NCBI RefSeq assembly: GCF_030064125.1
Contig: NZ_CP125957.1
Coordinates: 806,001-870,000, forward strand
Reading direction: 5' to 3'
From: Pseudomonas sp. G2-4
Lineage (GTDB): Bacteria; Pseudomonadota; Gammaproteobacteria; Pseudomonadales; Pseudomonadaceae
Length of the DNA: 64,000 nt
Below are positions 8,964 to 17,271 of this stretch, piece after piece. The stretch's first letter is position 1. Every line of letters starts with the position of its first letter. Both the position numbers and the translations under genes were made by a program. The notes below the pieces were generated by a model that did no database searches, had not been told where the DNA came from, and saw nothing but the letters and a program-made list of their open reading frames with translations.

Positions 8964-10028
8964 CTAACAACATCCGCTTTCTATGGGGCAGCAAGCAGCT
9001 GCCTGAGCGCCTTGAAAAGGAGCCAGCCCTTTGGTCACCTTCGGGTCTCGAAGAGCAGGTGTGTTGCAATCGAAAGGCGCGGCCTGACTCAGCGGTGGCT
9101 CGTTCACGCTGCGAAGTCCGAGGAAGGCGCCTTGGTAAGGAGCACGCATCATCAAGTCATATGTCTTTGCACATACAGCGACCCGCTCACCACGACGATA
9201 CACATGTCCATCATCATCGCGCACTTCAAGCCAAGGACCGCGATAGATAACGGCCTGTCCTAACTCCCAGCACGGGCCTTGTTTACCTTTGTATGCCTTA
9301 ACGGTGCACATGCGTACTTCAGCATCGCCAATTCTGTCGATAGCGCTTGCTGCCGTTGGCGACCAATGGACGGTGATGCCATGGAAACCGGCTTGTTCGA
9401 ACGCAGCTATCACAGCCGTTTCTGACGGTAACCGAAGTGGCGCTCCGGCAGGTGCGGACCTGACGGTGTGGTGAGAGGTCAAAGGTTCATCGCCTACAAG
9501 TACTGCGCAGACCACGCAACCGGTTAGGTTCAGAGCACGAAATGCTTCCCTCAATACCTGTTTTTCATCCTCAGCATTCACGCGATTGAGGGTGAAGTCC
9601 ATCAGGATTCGACTGGCCCAACCATCAGAAACAGCGGGCGAGCGCTCAACGCCAAATCGCAGTTTCTCCTCCAGTGCGATGTAACCATCGATGTCACGAA
9701 TTAAGGCACCCTGGAGTAGTGGCTCAATAATGTTGGCATCACGCGATAAATCAGCAAGTGCCATTAGCCGCACGCAGCGAGCGTTGTCCATCATCGCTGC
9801 GCTTTTGCGTAGTTGGCGTGGGTCGCTATCAGCGATGATCAGTTCGCCGCGCATCTTGTCTACACACATAGACAGTAATTGAGAGTACGCACCTCCCCAC
9901 CAAAGGACACGAGGTGGGGAGTCAGGCTGCTCATCAGCCTCGAGAGCGCCGTTCACTATGGCGGCGGTGTGGGTCAGTTCACGTTGCCAGGGCTCCAGTC
10001 GAGAGACCGCGGTATCAAGCATGTTCAT
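8964..10028 (-). CDS. ArsM-like (arsenite methyltransferase-related) protein with Cys-rich C-terminus
   Basis: A 354-residue protein. The middle (QVLREAFRALNLTGCVV, about 157–173) matches the late strand of class I SAM methyltransferases, and the C-terminal half (MCTVKAYKGKQGPCWELGQ, DDDGHVYRRGERVAVC, about 240–286) resembles the C-terminal domain of ArsM proteins. It ends with cysteine pairs CC-PIESG-CC (346–354), like the Cys tails of several ArsM enzymes. The SAM motif I is odd: VLWWGGAYSQ instead of a D/E-x-G-x-G loop, so methyl transfer may be altered. I start at ATG 10028, which overlaps the SDR stop by 14 bp. A role in forming or methylating a C–As bond is inferred; a non-catalytic arsenic-binding role is possible. 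Confidence 0.68.
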   Translation of the reverse strand: MNMLDTAVSRLEPWQRELTHTAAIVNGALEADEQPDSPPRVLWWGGAYSQLLSMCVDKMRGELIIADSDPRQLRKSAAMMDNARCVRLMALADLSRDANIIEPLLQGALIRDIDGYIALEEKLRFGVERSPAVSDGWASRILMDFTLNRVNAEDEKQVLREAFRALNLTGCVVCAVLVGDEPLTSHHTVRSAPAGAPLRLPSETAVIAAFEQAGFHGITVHWSPTAASAIDRIGDAEVRMCTVKAYKGKQGPCWELGQAVIYRGPWLEVRDDDGHVYRRGERVAVCAKTYDLMMRAPYQGAFLGLRSVNEPPLSQAAPFDCNTPALRDPKVTKGLAPFQGAQAAACCPIESGCC

Positions 10029-11223
10029 TGGCAGAAACGTCCCAGGCATCGAGGTGGTCACGGTATTCAGTGTGAGCAGGCAGATCCGCGCCGAAGCGCT
10101 CAAGGTACCGTTGGATGGGCTGAGAGGAACGTATAAATCGGTCTTGGCAGATCTGCAGTGTGTTCAATGTCGTTTCAGTGAAGTTCAGGCCACGTTGGCT
10201 CAAAACCTTGAGCCACTGCCGGTCGAATTGCCAAGGGTAGGCACCGATTTCGAGGTTGGTCTGAGCGAACGTCAGGTAGCCTCGCTGGCGAATGTTGATG
10301 GCCTTTAGATCAACCGCTTGGAGGCTATCGTAGAAAATCACGGTCTTGGGGCGCGTGACTTTGCAGAACAGCCGCCATAGGTCTTTCATCGACGGACTGG
10401 TCTGATCGTCAACGACCAGGTTGACGTATTCACCTTCGGGCACCCAGCGAAACACGCTGGCGATGCTGGCTTGGAAAGCGTCCTGGTGCAGGAGGTTGAG
10501 CGCTTGGTCCGTAGCGACCGTATGCAGTTCGGCGTGATGGCGATCGGAGAGTAGCCTTTCGATACCCATCCATTGCTGATAGAGGCCATAGCGCTTACCG
10601 CTGTAGCGACCATCAGCAGAGCTACCAATCACGATGGATGGTCTGACGACAAGGAATGGAATGCCACATTCAGCAACTACGCGCTCAGCTGCCCGCTTGG
10701 TCAGCGTGTAGTTGGTAGGATCGCTCGGCGGCTCGTTCAGCGCCGTTTCTGGCACTACACCTCCAGAGTAGCCAGCGGAGTAGGCCGTGGAAACGAAGAT
10801 AAAAAAGCTCACTCCTGCTTGTTTGGCTGCGACAGTAAGCCTTGCAGTGAAATCGACGTTCAGAGCTTGCAGCGCCTCATTATCGAAGTAATCGAGGCAA
10901 CCTGCGCAGTGGACTACCGTGTCCACATTTCCTGAGCGAAGCATACTTTCCAGCAGCTCTACCGATGCGGTTTCAGCACCCTGCCAGTGAACAGTGGTCA
11001 CCTTTTTCTCGAATTCGTCAGCACTTCTTCCCAATGCCAGCAGTTCCCGCTGCACTTCTTCTGGAATGCCAACGTTATGGTTACCTCGCCTGGTCGGGAT
11101 GACCAAGTGATCTGCCCAGTCATCACTAAGCGCTTGAGCAGCCATGAGTGCGCCGAGGAATCCCGTGCCTCCTGTCAGGAAGACGCGTTTTCCGTGGCGT
11201 GGGGTCTGGAGAGGCGTTTTCAT
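10015..11223 (-). CDS. SDR-family NAD(P)-dependent reductase, fatty-acyl/thioester reductase-like
   Basis: A 402-residue extended SDR with nucleotide-binding GGTGFLG (18–24) and catalytic triad Ser145, Tyr172, Lys176 (NYTLTKRAAE). The overall pattern (NVDFTARLTVAAKQAG, PFLVVRPSIVIG) fits the NAD_binding_4 / male-sterility group that includes fatty acyl-CoA reductases and thioester reductase domains. It would reduce an acyl thioester to an aldehyde or alcohol in the cytoplasm. It overlaps the upstream CC-motif gene by 4 bp (ATGA) and the downstream ArsM-like gene by 14 bp, so the three are translationally coupled. A sugar epimerase role is less likely in this company but not excluded. Confidence 0.75.
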   Translation of the reverse strand: MKTPLQTPRHGKRVFLTGGTGFLGALMAAQALSDDWADHLVIPTRRGNHNVGIPEEVQRELLALGRSADEFEKKVTTVHWQGAETASVELLESMLRSGNVDTVVHCAGCLDYFDNEALQALNVDFTARLTVAAKQAGVSFFIFVSTAYSAGYSGGVVPETALNEPPSDPTNYTLTKRAAERVVAECGIPFLVVRPSIVIGSSADGRYSGKRYGLYQQWMGIERLLSDRHHAELHTVATDQALNLLHQDAFQASIASVFRWVPEGEYVNLVVDDQTSPSMKDLWRLFCKVTRPKTVIFYDSLQAVDLKAINIRQRGYLTFAQTNLEIGAYPWQFDRQWLKVLSQRGLNFTETTLNTLQICQDRFIRSSQPIQRYLERFGADLPAHTEYRDHLDAWDVSANEHA

Positions 11224-11654
11224 CGGACCTCGCCACTCGTGGGATTAAGGTTGGTTTCAGAAGCTGCAGCCAGTGCGTTATGAATCATCGTTTGGTCTGG
11301 CACTCCACCGTAGGAGATCAGCGTCTGGTCAACAATGACGATCGGGAATGCACTCAGACCATGAGTCATGAACAACTCCGTGACTTGCTGGGCTACCGCG
11401 CCTTCTTTTGCGTTCAGCTCTGCGGATAGCTTCGGAAGGATCGATTGCGCAGTAGTCACGGTAATCGTGAGTACCGGCCAGTCCAGCTTGGCCTGCGTCA
11501 AGGCGTCACGTGCTGCCGCTTCGATCTGTTCGTCAACCTGCGTAGTGCCGGGCATACAGCAACTTGCAGAGAGCACCACGATAGCTTCGGGCCCCAATGC
11601 ACGTTTGACTTGGGTGATATCTGCGTCCGAAGTCTTTTTGAAAAAATTGAGCAT
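11220..11654 (-). CDS. Small CC-motif protein, ArsD-like / thioredoxin-fold
   Basis: A 144-residue cytoplasmic protein with a vicinal cysteine pair (SASCCMPGT, Cys32–Cys33) after the first predicted strand and a late segment (GLSAFPIVIVDQTLISYGGVP) that resembles the C-terminal strand of ArsD, the As(III) metallochaperone that also uses vicinal N-terminal cysteines. There is no ArsA ATPase partner in the window, so if it is a chaperone it serves another protein, such as the permease or ArsM-like protein. Translationally coupled to the SDR gene (ATGA). A thioredoxin-like redox role is the alternative. Confidence 0.6.
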   Translation of the reverse strand: MLNFFKKTSDADITQVKRALGPEAIVVLSASCCMPGTTQVDEQIEAAARDALTQAKLDWPVLTITVTTAQSILPKLSAELNAKEGAVAQQVTELFMTHGLSAFPIVIVDQTLISYGGVPDQTMIHNALAAASETNLNPTSGEVR

Positions 11655-11678
11655 GTCTTGCCCTCTTTATTTAGATGG

Positions 11679-12608
11679 TTACAGCACGAGTGCGACAGCC
11701 AGGCCAAGGACCAGAGCGCAAACAATGACTGTTAGCGTGTGGGCTATCACCAGGGGGAGTTTGAAAAGCCTGAACAGCAGCATGATCTCGGGAGGACTTG
11801 TGCCGATTGCCGCCACCAGAAAGGTCACAAGCGGTCCGACTGGAAACCCTTTCTCGATCAGGGCAAATCCGATTGGCAGCGCTGCTATGGGCGAGATGTA
11901 CAGCGGTACGCCGACTAAGGCGCATGCCAGATACAGCCAGCCGGCCGGTAGTCGATCGACAAGGCTCATCAGTGTGTCTTTCGGTACGGCACCGTAGATC
12001 AAGCCTCCGATAAACAAGCCGATCAGCAGATACGGCGCGACCGTCCGCAACTCCTGCTTGGCCGCAAGCCAAGCGAATCGACTCGCAGGTTGCCAACCGG
12101 GCCAAGTTCGAATCCCCTGGCCCAGGAAGGCGGCACTGCTCTTGGGGGCAGGTGCTATCGTCACGTGTCTTGCCAGTCCGAGCCTTCCTGCTGCCACACC
12201 AGCAGCGGAAGTCAGTGCCAGGCCGCCGATGATGAAAACAGCGCCAGGGACAAACCCCACAGTGAGGAACAGCAGAATAAACACACCCTCGTTCACTACT
12301 GGCGAGGCCACCAGGAAAGCGAAACTGGGCACGAAGCCAACGCCTGCCCTGAGCATGCCGCTCAGCACGGGAATCGTGGAGCAGGAGCAAAAGGGCGTGA
12401 TGACGCCCCCAACACTGGCGGCAAATGCCGACCGCCAGCCCGAGGACCCAAGTAGCGAGCCTTGTGTCGCTTGAAAGGGCATGCGTTGTTGCAGCATTAC
12501 CACAAACCAGGTGACCAGCAGGAAAAGCCCAATGAGCAGGGCACCGTCCATGAGCAGAAACTCGAAGAAGGCTTGAATCCCCTGCGTTAACGTTGTGTTA
12601 TCGGACAT
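11679..12608 (-). CDS. ArsP/YraQ-family permease (DUF318), putative organoarsenical efflux
   Basis: A 309-residue polytopic membrane protein of about eight helices with the family motif TPFCSCSTIPVLSGMLRAGV in the first half and an inverted-repeat counterpart (GVPLYISPIAALPIGFALIE) in the second. Family members include ArsP, an exporter of trivalent methylarsenicals and aromatic arsenicals; others are of unknown substrate. I start at ATG 12608, preceded by GGAGC, 13 codons inside the longest frame. It lies 43 bp after the di-iron protein gene and 24 bp before the CC-motif gene. With ArsM- and ArsC-like neighbours, an arsenic substrate is the best guess. Confidence 0.78.
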   Translation of the reverse strand: MSDNTTLTQGIQAFFEFLLMDGALLIGLFLLVTWFVVMLQQRMPFQATQGSLLGSSGWRSAFAASVGGVITPFCSCSTIPVLSGMLRAGVGFVPSFAFLVASPVVNEGVFILLFLTVGFVPGAVFIIGGLALTSAAGVAAGRLGLARHVTIAPAPKSSAAFLGQGIRTWPGWQPASRFAWLAAKQELRTVAPYLLIGLFIGGLIYGAVPKDTLMSLVDRLPAGWLYLACALVGVPLYISPIAALPIGFALIEKGFPVGPLVTFLVAAIGTSPPEIMLLFRLFKLPLVIAHTLTVIVCALVLGLAVALVL

Positions 12609-12651
12609 ATGAGCTCCGCCGGTACTGATGAGAGCGGGCTGATGCAACGCG

Positions 12652-13500
12652 TCAGGCGTTGGCCAGCCCAGCGTTCATTGACGGGGTGCCGCCATAGGTT
12701 TGCATCGACTCGATCAGTGCCGCTGTGACAAGCGGATCGAAGTTCGCTTTATCGAGGGTTTCTACGTAGGTGTCCAAAGCTTCGATGCGAATTTCGTCGA
12801 TGTCGGTCTTCAGGTCACCCAGTGAAAGAGCGCCGCAGTCAATGTTCAGTCGGTCGCAGAGGAAGTGGCAGCTGGTGCTCACCATGCTGAACAGCTCAGG
12901 CATTACACGATGGTGGGCCCATTTAAGGCTTTCATGAACACCTTCCGGGTCTTTGGCGATCAGGCCACGGATACGTGCCAGGCCGATTCCCAGATGCTCC
13001 AGTTCGTCTTCCAGAATCTTTCCGGCCAGTGCTGAAGTGTCCGGATCGCCCTGGCGCTGCAGGGTTCGGTACAGCACGATGGCCATGGTTTCGGTCATCA
13101 GGTCTTGAATGATCAGGCACGCAGCCAGATCCTTGTTTTGAACAGCCGCGCTGAAGTGGCGGCGGATGTTGAACCACTGCGGCTCCACGATCTCACGCAT
13201 CACGATGTAGTCGTGGCGTTTGCCCAGGCTGGCCAGCATCAGAATGTGTTTTGATTCTTCGTAGGCTTGTTTGACGGTTTCGATCTTGCTTTCGGTATCT
13301 GGCATCAACGGCACCATTTCCGAATAGTTCTCTACCGCCATCACCTCTCCAGCGATTGCGTTTGAAGCGATGTACGCGATCAGGTTGAAATAACCGTCGC
13401 TTTTATTGTGCTCAGTGCTCAATTCTTCTCGGCGGTTTACAGCACGTAAGTCAACGGGTACGCGGTGATTGGGCTGGGTGCTGGCAGAAACTTCGTTCAT
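12652..13500 (-). CDS. Ferritin-like di-iron protein related to aldehyde-deformylating oxygenase (ADO)
   Basis: A 282-residue helical protein. All six di-iron ligands of cyanobacterial ADO have counterparts: Glu52 (AGEVMAVENYSEMVPLMPD), Glu82-x-x-His85 (EESKH), Glu137 (LMTETMAI) and Glu166-x-x-His169 (EDELEH). The segment following Glu52 and the hydrophobic stretch DLAACLIIQDLMTETMAIVLY also follow the ADO layout. ADO turns fatty aldehydes into alkanes one carbon shorter plus formate. Here it heads the leftward operon with a strong ribosome site (GGGAGG, 8-base spacer) and is co-transcribed with an acyl-reductase-like SDR, its usual biochemical partner type. The N-terminus is about 35 residues longer than in cyanobacteria. 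N-oxygenase or another di-iron oxidase activity cannot be excluded. Confidence 0.72.
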   Translation of the reverse strand: MNEVSASTQPNHRVPVDLRAVNRREELSTEHNKSDGYFNLIAYIASNAIAGEVMAVENYSEMVPLMPDTESKIETVKQAYEESKHILMLASLGKRHDYIVMREIVEPQWFNIRRHFSAAVQNKDLAACLIIQDLMTETMAIVLYRTLQRQGDPDTSALAGKILEDELEHLGIGLARIRGLIAKDPEGVHESLKWAHHRVMPELFSMVSTSCHFLCDRLNIDCGALSLGDLKTDIDEIRIEALDTYVETLDKANFDPLVTAALIESMQTYGGTPSMNAGLANA

Positions 13501-13676
13501 TTTTATATCCTCCCATTAGGCTCAAGGACATTCCCTTGCCGCGCAATTGTCGGGAGGCTGCTGGCGTACAGCCATAGTACATAGCTTCTATTCAACGTTC
13601 GGTCCGTTCCGTCTTACGATTAGTCAGATATTGACGCATCGGTCACTCGGTGTGTCCCATGGAAATCGGGGAAGAA
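13501..13676. promoter_or_regulatory. Divergent promoter region of the two island II operons
   Basis: The two operons of island II (di-iron/ArsP/SDR/ArsM-like leftward, pst/ligase/exporter/arsC rightward) start on either side of this 176-bp gap. Imperfect inverted repeats are visible (CAAGG…CCTTG near 13522–13537 and GTAC…GTAC near 13566–13580), which could be regulator sites. No ArsR-type operator is obvious. Confidence 0.5.
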
Positions 13677-14537
13677 ATGAATACAAGAACCTGGACGGCC
13701 CGGCACGTTGGTGTGCCTGTGCTGTGGATGCTGGGTGCGTTGCTTTGCCTGTCAGGCTGCAATCGTGAGACGGATCAAAAGACTGAAGCGAAGGCCGTGC
13801 GTGTCAGCGTCGTGGGGGCCAGTACCATCGCACCGTTGATAAGTGAACTGGCTAAAGCTTATGAGCGAGAGCATCCGGGCATTAGAATCGAGGTCCAGGC
13901 CGGCGGCAGTGCTCGGGGGATCATGGATGTGCGCAGCGGTACGGCTGTGCTTGGCATGGTCTCTCGTGAGCTCAAGCCTGAAGAGGGGGATCTGCAGCAT
14001 GCGCTGATTGCCAAAGATGGCATCGGCATGATCGTTCATAAAAGCAACCCGATCACTGGCCTGACAAAAGAGCAGGTTGTCGGAATCTACACAGGCCGGA
14101 TCACCCGTTGGAAAGACGTGGGGGGAGACGATTTGCCTATCACCGTCGTGAGCAAGGCAGAGGGGCGATCGACCCTGGAAATTTTCAGTGGGTTCTTTGG
14201 TATCCCCTACAAAGATATCCGCGCCCACGTGATTATTGGAGACAACCAGCAGGGTATTCAGACTGTTGCTGGCTCTCCCGCTGCAATCGGCTACGTGTCC
14301 ATCGGTTCGGCTGAGTATGAAGCCGATCAGGGCGCCGCCATTCGGTTAATCCCTTTGGGAGATCAGATTCCATCGACAGCAGCGGTTGCGTCGGGCGAGT
14401 ACGCGATCAGCCGGGACCTGAATTTGGTTTACAAAGCGCCTCTCACAGAGCCTGTCCAGGACTTCCTGGCGTTTGCCCGCTCCAATGAAGCAGCAGCCTT
14501 TGTGACTCGCATGTATTTCATTCCGGTGACGAAATGA
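13677..14537 (+). CDS. PstS-like phosphate/arsenate-binding lipoprotein
   Basis: A 286-residue periplasmic binding protein with a lipoprotein signal peptide and lipobox LSGC (Cys28). The anion-binding pattern is PstS-like: GASTIAPLISELAKAYE, GGSARGIMDVRSG and the DLPITVVSKAEGRSTLEIF segment that provides Ser/Arg contacts. I start at ATG 13677, nine codons after an in-frame GTG. It heads the rightward operon of pst-like genes. PstS proteins bind phosphate and often arsenate; with arsC at the end of the same operon, this copy may feed arsenate into the pathway or secure phosphate under arsenate stress. Confidence 0.85.
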   Translation: MNTRTWTARHVGVPVLWMLGALLCLSGCNRETDQKTEAKAVRVSVVGASTIAPLISELAKAYEREHPGIRIEVQAGGSARGIMDVRSGTAVLGMVSRELKPEEGDLQHALIAKDGIGMIVHKSNPITGLTKEQVVGIYTGRITRWKDVGGDDLPITVVSKAEGRSTLEIFSGFFGIPYKDIRAHVIIGDNQQGIQTVAGSPAAIGYVSIGSAEYEADQGAAIRLIPLGDQIPSTAAVASGEYAISRDLNLVYKAPLTEPVQDFLAFARSNEAAAFVTRMYFIPVTK

Positions 14538-14567
14538 CGGCCAGGCGCTGCTGATCAGGCTCTCTCC

Positions 14568-15464
14568 ATGACTTTATTGACAGAAGAGGTGGTCGCGAAG
14601 GCCCATCCCGCGAAGCTGCGTGGATGGGCGTTCTGGTCGGCCATGTCCATGCTCGCTCTGATAGGCGCGGCAATCGTGTTTTTGATTGTCGCTTTCTTGT
14701 TGAGTGAGGGTTTTCCACTGATCGCCCAGGGAGGGCTTGTAAGATTTTTTACGGACGAGGGGTGGTGGCCGCGGGACGCGAGCTACAACATGGCCCCAAT
14801 GGTATTGGCGAGCCTTTACTTGACCTTGGGTGCGCTTGTCATTGCAACACCACTGAGCCTGGCCATTTCGCTGGTCACGACATTCAAGGCGCCGCCGCGG
14901 CTTGCTCGCGTGCTGCGCAATCTTGTGGAGCTCAGTGCTGCAGTGCCTACCGTGGTGTATGGACTTTGGGGCGTCAGTTCGATCGTTCCGATCGTGAACA
15001 TCTGGAGCCCGCCAGGTGCGAGCTTATTGGCCGGTATCCTCATTGTTGCACTGATGATCATTCCAACGATCACGGTGTTGACCCAATCGGCCCTTCAGAC
15101 TGTTCCGACAGCTTATGTACAGGGAGCTACAGCGCTGGGCGTTTCAACCAGCCAGACATTGCTTCGTATTGTTGTTCCTGCTGCCAGGCAGGGCATTTTT
15201 TCCGCAATGGTACTCGGTGCTGCCCGAGCAATCGGCGAGACAATGGTGGTGTTGATGGTCTGTGGCAACATTGTGCAGGTACCGACTTCGCTGTTTGATC
15301 CAGTACGAGCGTTGACGGCGAACATTGCCTTGGAAATGCCCTACGCGATGGGGGATCACCGCGCTTCCCTGTTCGTAGCCGGGCTGCTGATGTTGCTCTT
15401 GGTCAGCGCGTTGGTTGCAGTGGGCGAGTGGATCGGTATGCGTCAGAGGAAGATGACTTCATGA
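14568..15464 (+). CDS. PstC-like ABC transporter permease
   Basis: A 298-residue inner-membrane permease with six predicted helices and the PstC pattern: AAVPTVVYGLWGV, VQGATALGVSTSQTLLRIVVP (EAA loop) and GAARAIGETMVVLMVCGN. Follows the PstS-like gene by 30 bp and overlaps pstA by 4 bp (ATGA). It lacks the long cytoplasmic N-terminal insert of some Pseudomonas chromosomal PstC proteins. It is the phosphate or arsenate channel half-subunit. Confidence 0.87.
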   Translation: MTLLTEEVVAKAHPAKLRGWAFWSAMSMLALIGAAIVFLIVAFLLSEGFPLIAQGGLVRFFTDEGWWPRDASYNMAPMVLASLYLTLGALVIATPLSLAISLVTTFKAPPRLARVLRNLVELSAAVPTVVYGLWGVSSIVPIVNIWSPPGASLLAGILIVALMIIPTITVLTQSALQTVPTAYVQGATALGVSTSQTLLRIVVPAARQGIFSAMVLGAARAIGETMVVLMVCGNIVQVPTSLFDPVRALTANIALEMPYAMGDHRASLFVAGLLMLLLVSALVAVGEWIGMRQRKMTS

Positions 15465-16336
15465 GGCGCTTTCAGGTGTTCGGTTTCGACTTCCGGGATT
15501 TCGTCTGGACGTTCGTGATGTATGGTCTGACGTTGACTGCAGTTGCGATGCTCCTGTGGCCGCTGCTAACGGTGTTCGGTAACGGACTTCAGGTGCTGAG
15601 CTGGGACTTTCTGTTGGCAAGCCCGGAAGATGCAGGCCGCAGCGGGGGGATCGCCCCCATTCTCGTGTCCACCCTGGGAATTGTATTGGTCAGCTTAACG
15701 GCCGCCTTGCCCTTAGCGTTTGGCGTCGCGGTCATGTTGACTGAGGGTTTTAATCCCGCAGGTTGGCCGGCTACGACACTGCGTTGCAGCCTCGACATAC
15801 TGGCGGGCATTCCTTCGGTCGTATTTGGCTTATTTGGACTCAGCCTGTTCTGTCGGCAATTGGAGTTGGGGTATTCCATTCTGGCCGGCGGGCTGACCTT
15901 GGCCTGCATGATCCTGCCCACTTTGGCCCGTTCACTGGCATTTTCCTTGGAGTCCGCAGGTATTGCCCATCGTGCTGGCGGAGCAGCGCTCGGCCTCTCG
16001 AAACAGTCAGTTTTATGGCATGTGATGGTACCGGTAGCGCTGCCTGGCATATGCGCAGGTGTGGTGCTCGCATTGACCAGAGCCCTGGCGGAAACGGCTG
16101 TACTGCTCTTCACCAGCGGTTATTCCGACAGGATGCCCGAATCGGTTCTCGATTCCGGGCGCAGCGTCTCTGTTCATATTTATGACTTATCGACCAATGT
16201 GCCAGGCGGCACCCCTAACGCTTATGGCTCGGCCCTTGCGCTGCTGATGCTTCTGGCCTTGCTCAGCTTCACTGTGCACGCCTTGACTCGTTGGATGCAG
16301 CGACGCATGACTGGCAACACGACACGGAGTCTCTGA
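15461..16336 (+). CDS. PstA-like ABC transporter permease
   Basis: A 291-residue inner-membrane permease with PstA features: ILAGIPSVVFGLFGLSLF, RAGGAALGLSKQSVLWHVMVP (EAA loop) and LTRALAETAVLLFTSGYSD. I start at the ATG overlapping the pstC stop, with AGAGGAAG upstream, rather than 11 codons earlier. It completes the membrane channel with the PstC-like protein. The next gene starts directly after its stop. Confidence 0.87.
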   Translation: MRRFQVFGFDFRDFVWTFVMYGLTLTAVAMLLWPLLTVFGNGLQVLSWDFLLASPEDAGRSGGIAPILVSTLGIVLVSLTAALPLAFGVAVMLTEGFNPAGWPATTLRCSLDILAGIPSVVFGLFGLSLFCRQLELGYSILAGGLTLACMILPTLARSLAFSLESAGIAHRAGGAALGLSKQSVLWHVMVPVALPGICAGVVLALTRALAETAVLLFTSGYSDRMPESVLDSGRSVSVHIYDLSTNVPGGTPNAYGSALALLMLLALLSFTVHALTRWMQRRMTGNTTRSL

Positions 16337-17191
16337 ATGATGAGCAACGATAATAGAGCCATATCGCTTGAACCGTTTGTACGAGCAACATCAAGCGTGC
16401 ATGGGGCGGTTACCCACTTGAGTACGGGCGCGCAAGGGCATATCGATATCCAAGATCTCTCCGTAAGTTATGGCAAGCGCACAGTCGTTGAGGGCGTGAC
16501 GTTGCGCGTTCCACGCAATTCAGTCACCGCACTCATCGGTCCATCAGGGTGCGGGAAGTCGAGTTTGCTGTACTGCATCAACCGCCTGAACGATCTTGTG
16601 CCCGGCTGCTCGGTAGAAGGCTCGATCAACTTCAGTTGGATGGACAATAAGCGGCTGGCAAAAAACTCGACCCAGTTGCGGCGCCAGGTTGGGATGCTGT
16701 TTCAACGTCCCAATCCATTTCCATTTTCGATTCGCAAGAACCTTGAATTCGCACTCAGGCAGCACGGCATTCAAGCGCAGGCCGATATCAATAGCCGCAT
16801 TGAGTCGTCATTACGGGAAGTGGGGTTGTGGGACGAGGTGCATGATCGACTCGACAGTTCAGCGATGGCGTTGTCGGGTGGTCAGCAACAACGACTGTGT
16901 CTCGCCAGGGCGCTGGTGTTGGATCCTGATGTTTTGCTGATGGTTGAACCATGCAGCGCCTTGGACCCGATCTCGACTCAAAAAATTGAAACGCTGATTC
17001 TTGGCCTGGCTCAACGACGAACGATCATTCTCGTGACCCATAGCTTGAGTCAGGCTCGCCGTGTAGCAGACCAGGTGGCTGTATTCTGGAAGCTTGGGGA
17101 GGTGGGCAAGTTGATTGAATGTGGCAAGGCCAGGGATGTGTTTGAGCGGCCACGCCATGAGCTGACTCAGACCTATTTGCAGTTCGCTTGA
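16337..17191 (+). CDS. PstB-like phosphate ABC transporter ATP-binding protein with altered Walker B
   Basis: A 284-residue ABC ATPase with Walker A GPSGCGKSS (68–76), the PstB-specific RRQVGMLFQRPNPFPFSI Q-loop region and signature LSGGQQQRLCLARAL. The Walker B motif reads LLMVEPCSALDP: the usual Mg-coordinating aspartate is Val203, while the catalytic Glu204 is kept. This is a single GTT codon in an otherwise well conserved gene. It may reduce ATP turnover. No phoU gene follows, unlike chromosomal pst operons. The N-terminus is about 30 residues longer than typical; starts downstream are possible. Confidence 0.85.
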   Translation: MMSNDNRAISLEPFVRATSSVHGAVTHLSTGAQGHIDIQDLSVSYGKRTVVEGVTLRVPRNSVTALIGPSGCGKSSLLYCINRLNDLVPGCSVEGSINFSWMDNKRLAKNSTQLRRQVGMLFQRPNPFPFSIRKNLEFALRQHGIQAQADINSRIESSLREVGLWDEVHDRLDSSAMALSGGQQQRLCLARALVLDPDVLLMVEPCSALDPISTQKIETLILGLAQRRTIILVTHSLSQARRVADQVAVFWKLGEVGKLIECGKARDVFERPRHELTQTYLQFA

Positions 17192-17271
17192 ATTGAGCAA
17201 CAGGCGCGTTGCAGTGCCATGGTACATCGGTTCCATTGTGGGGGGAGGGCGGCGATTTCTACTATGAACGC

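Noticed and set aside
10049..10103. Longer N-terminus of the ArsM-like protein starting at 10103
   Set aside because: It would overlap the SDR gene by 89 bp; ATG 10028 gives a 14-bp overlap and a normal start.
13677..17191. Core chromosomal pst operon
   Set aside because: No phoU, placed between island att repeats and in one operon with lipid and arsC genes; therefore treated as an accessory copy.
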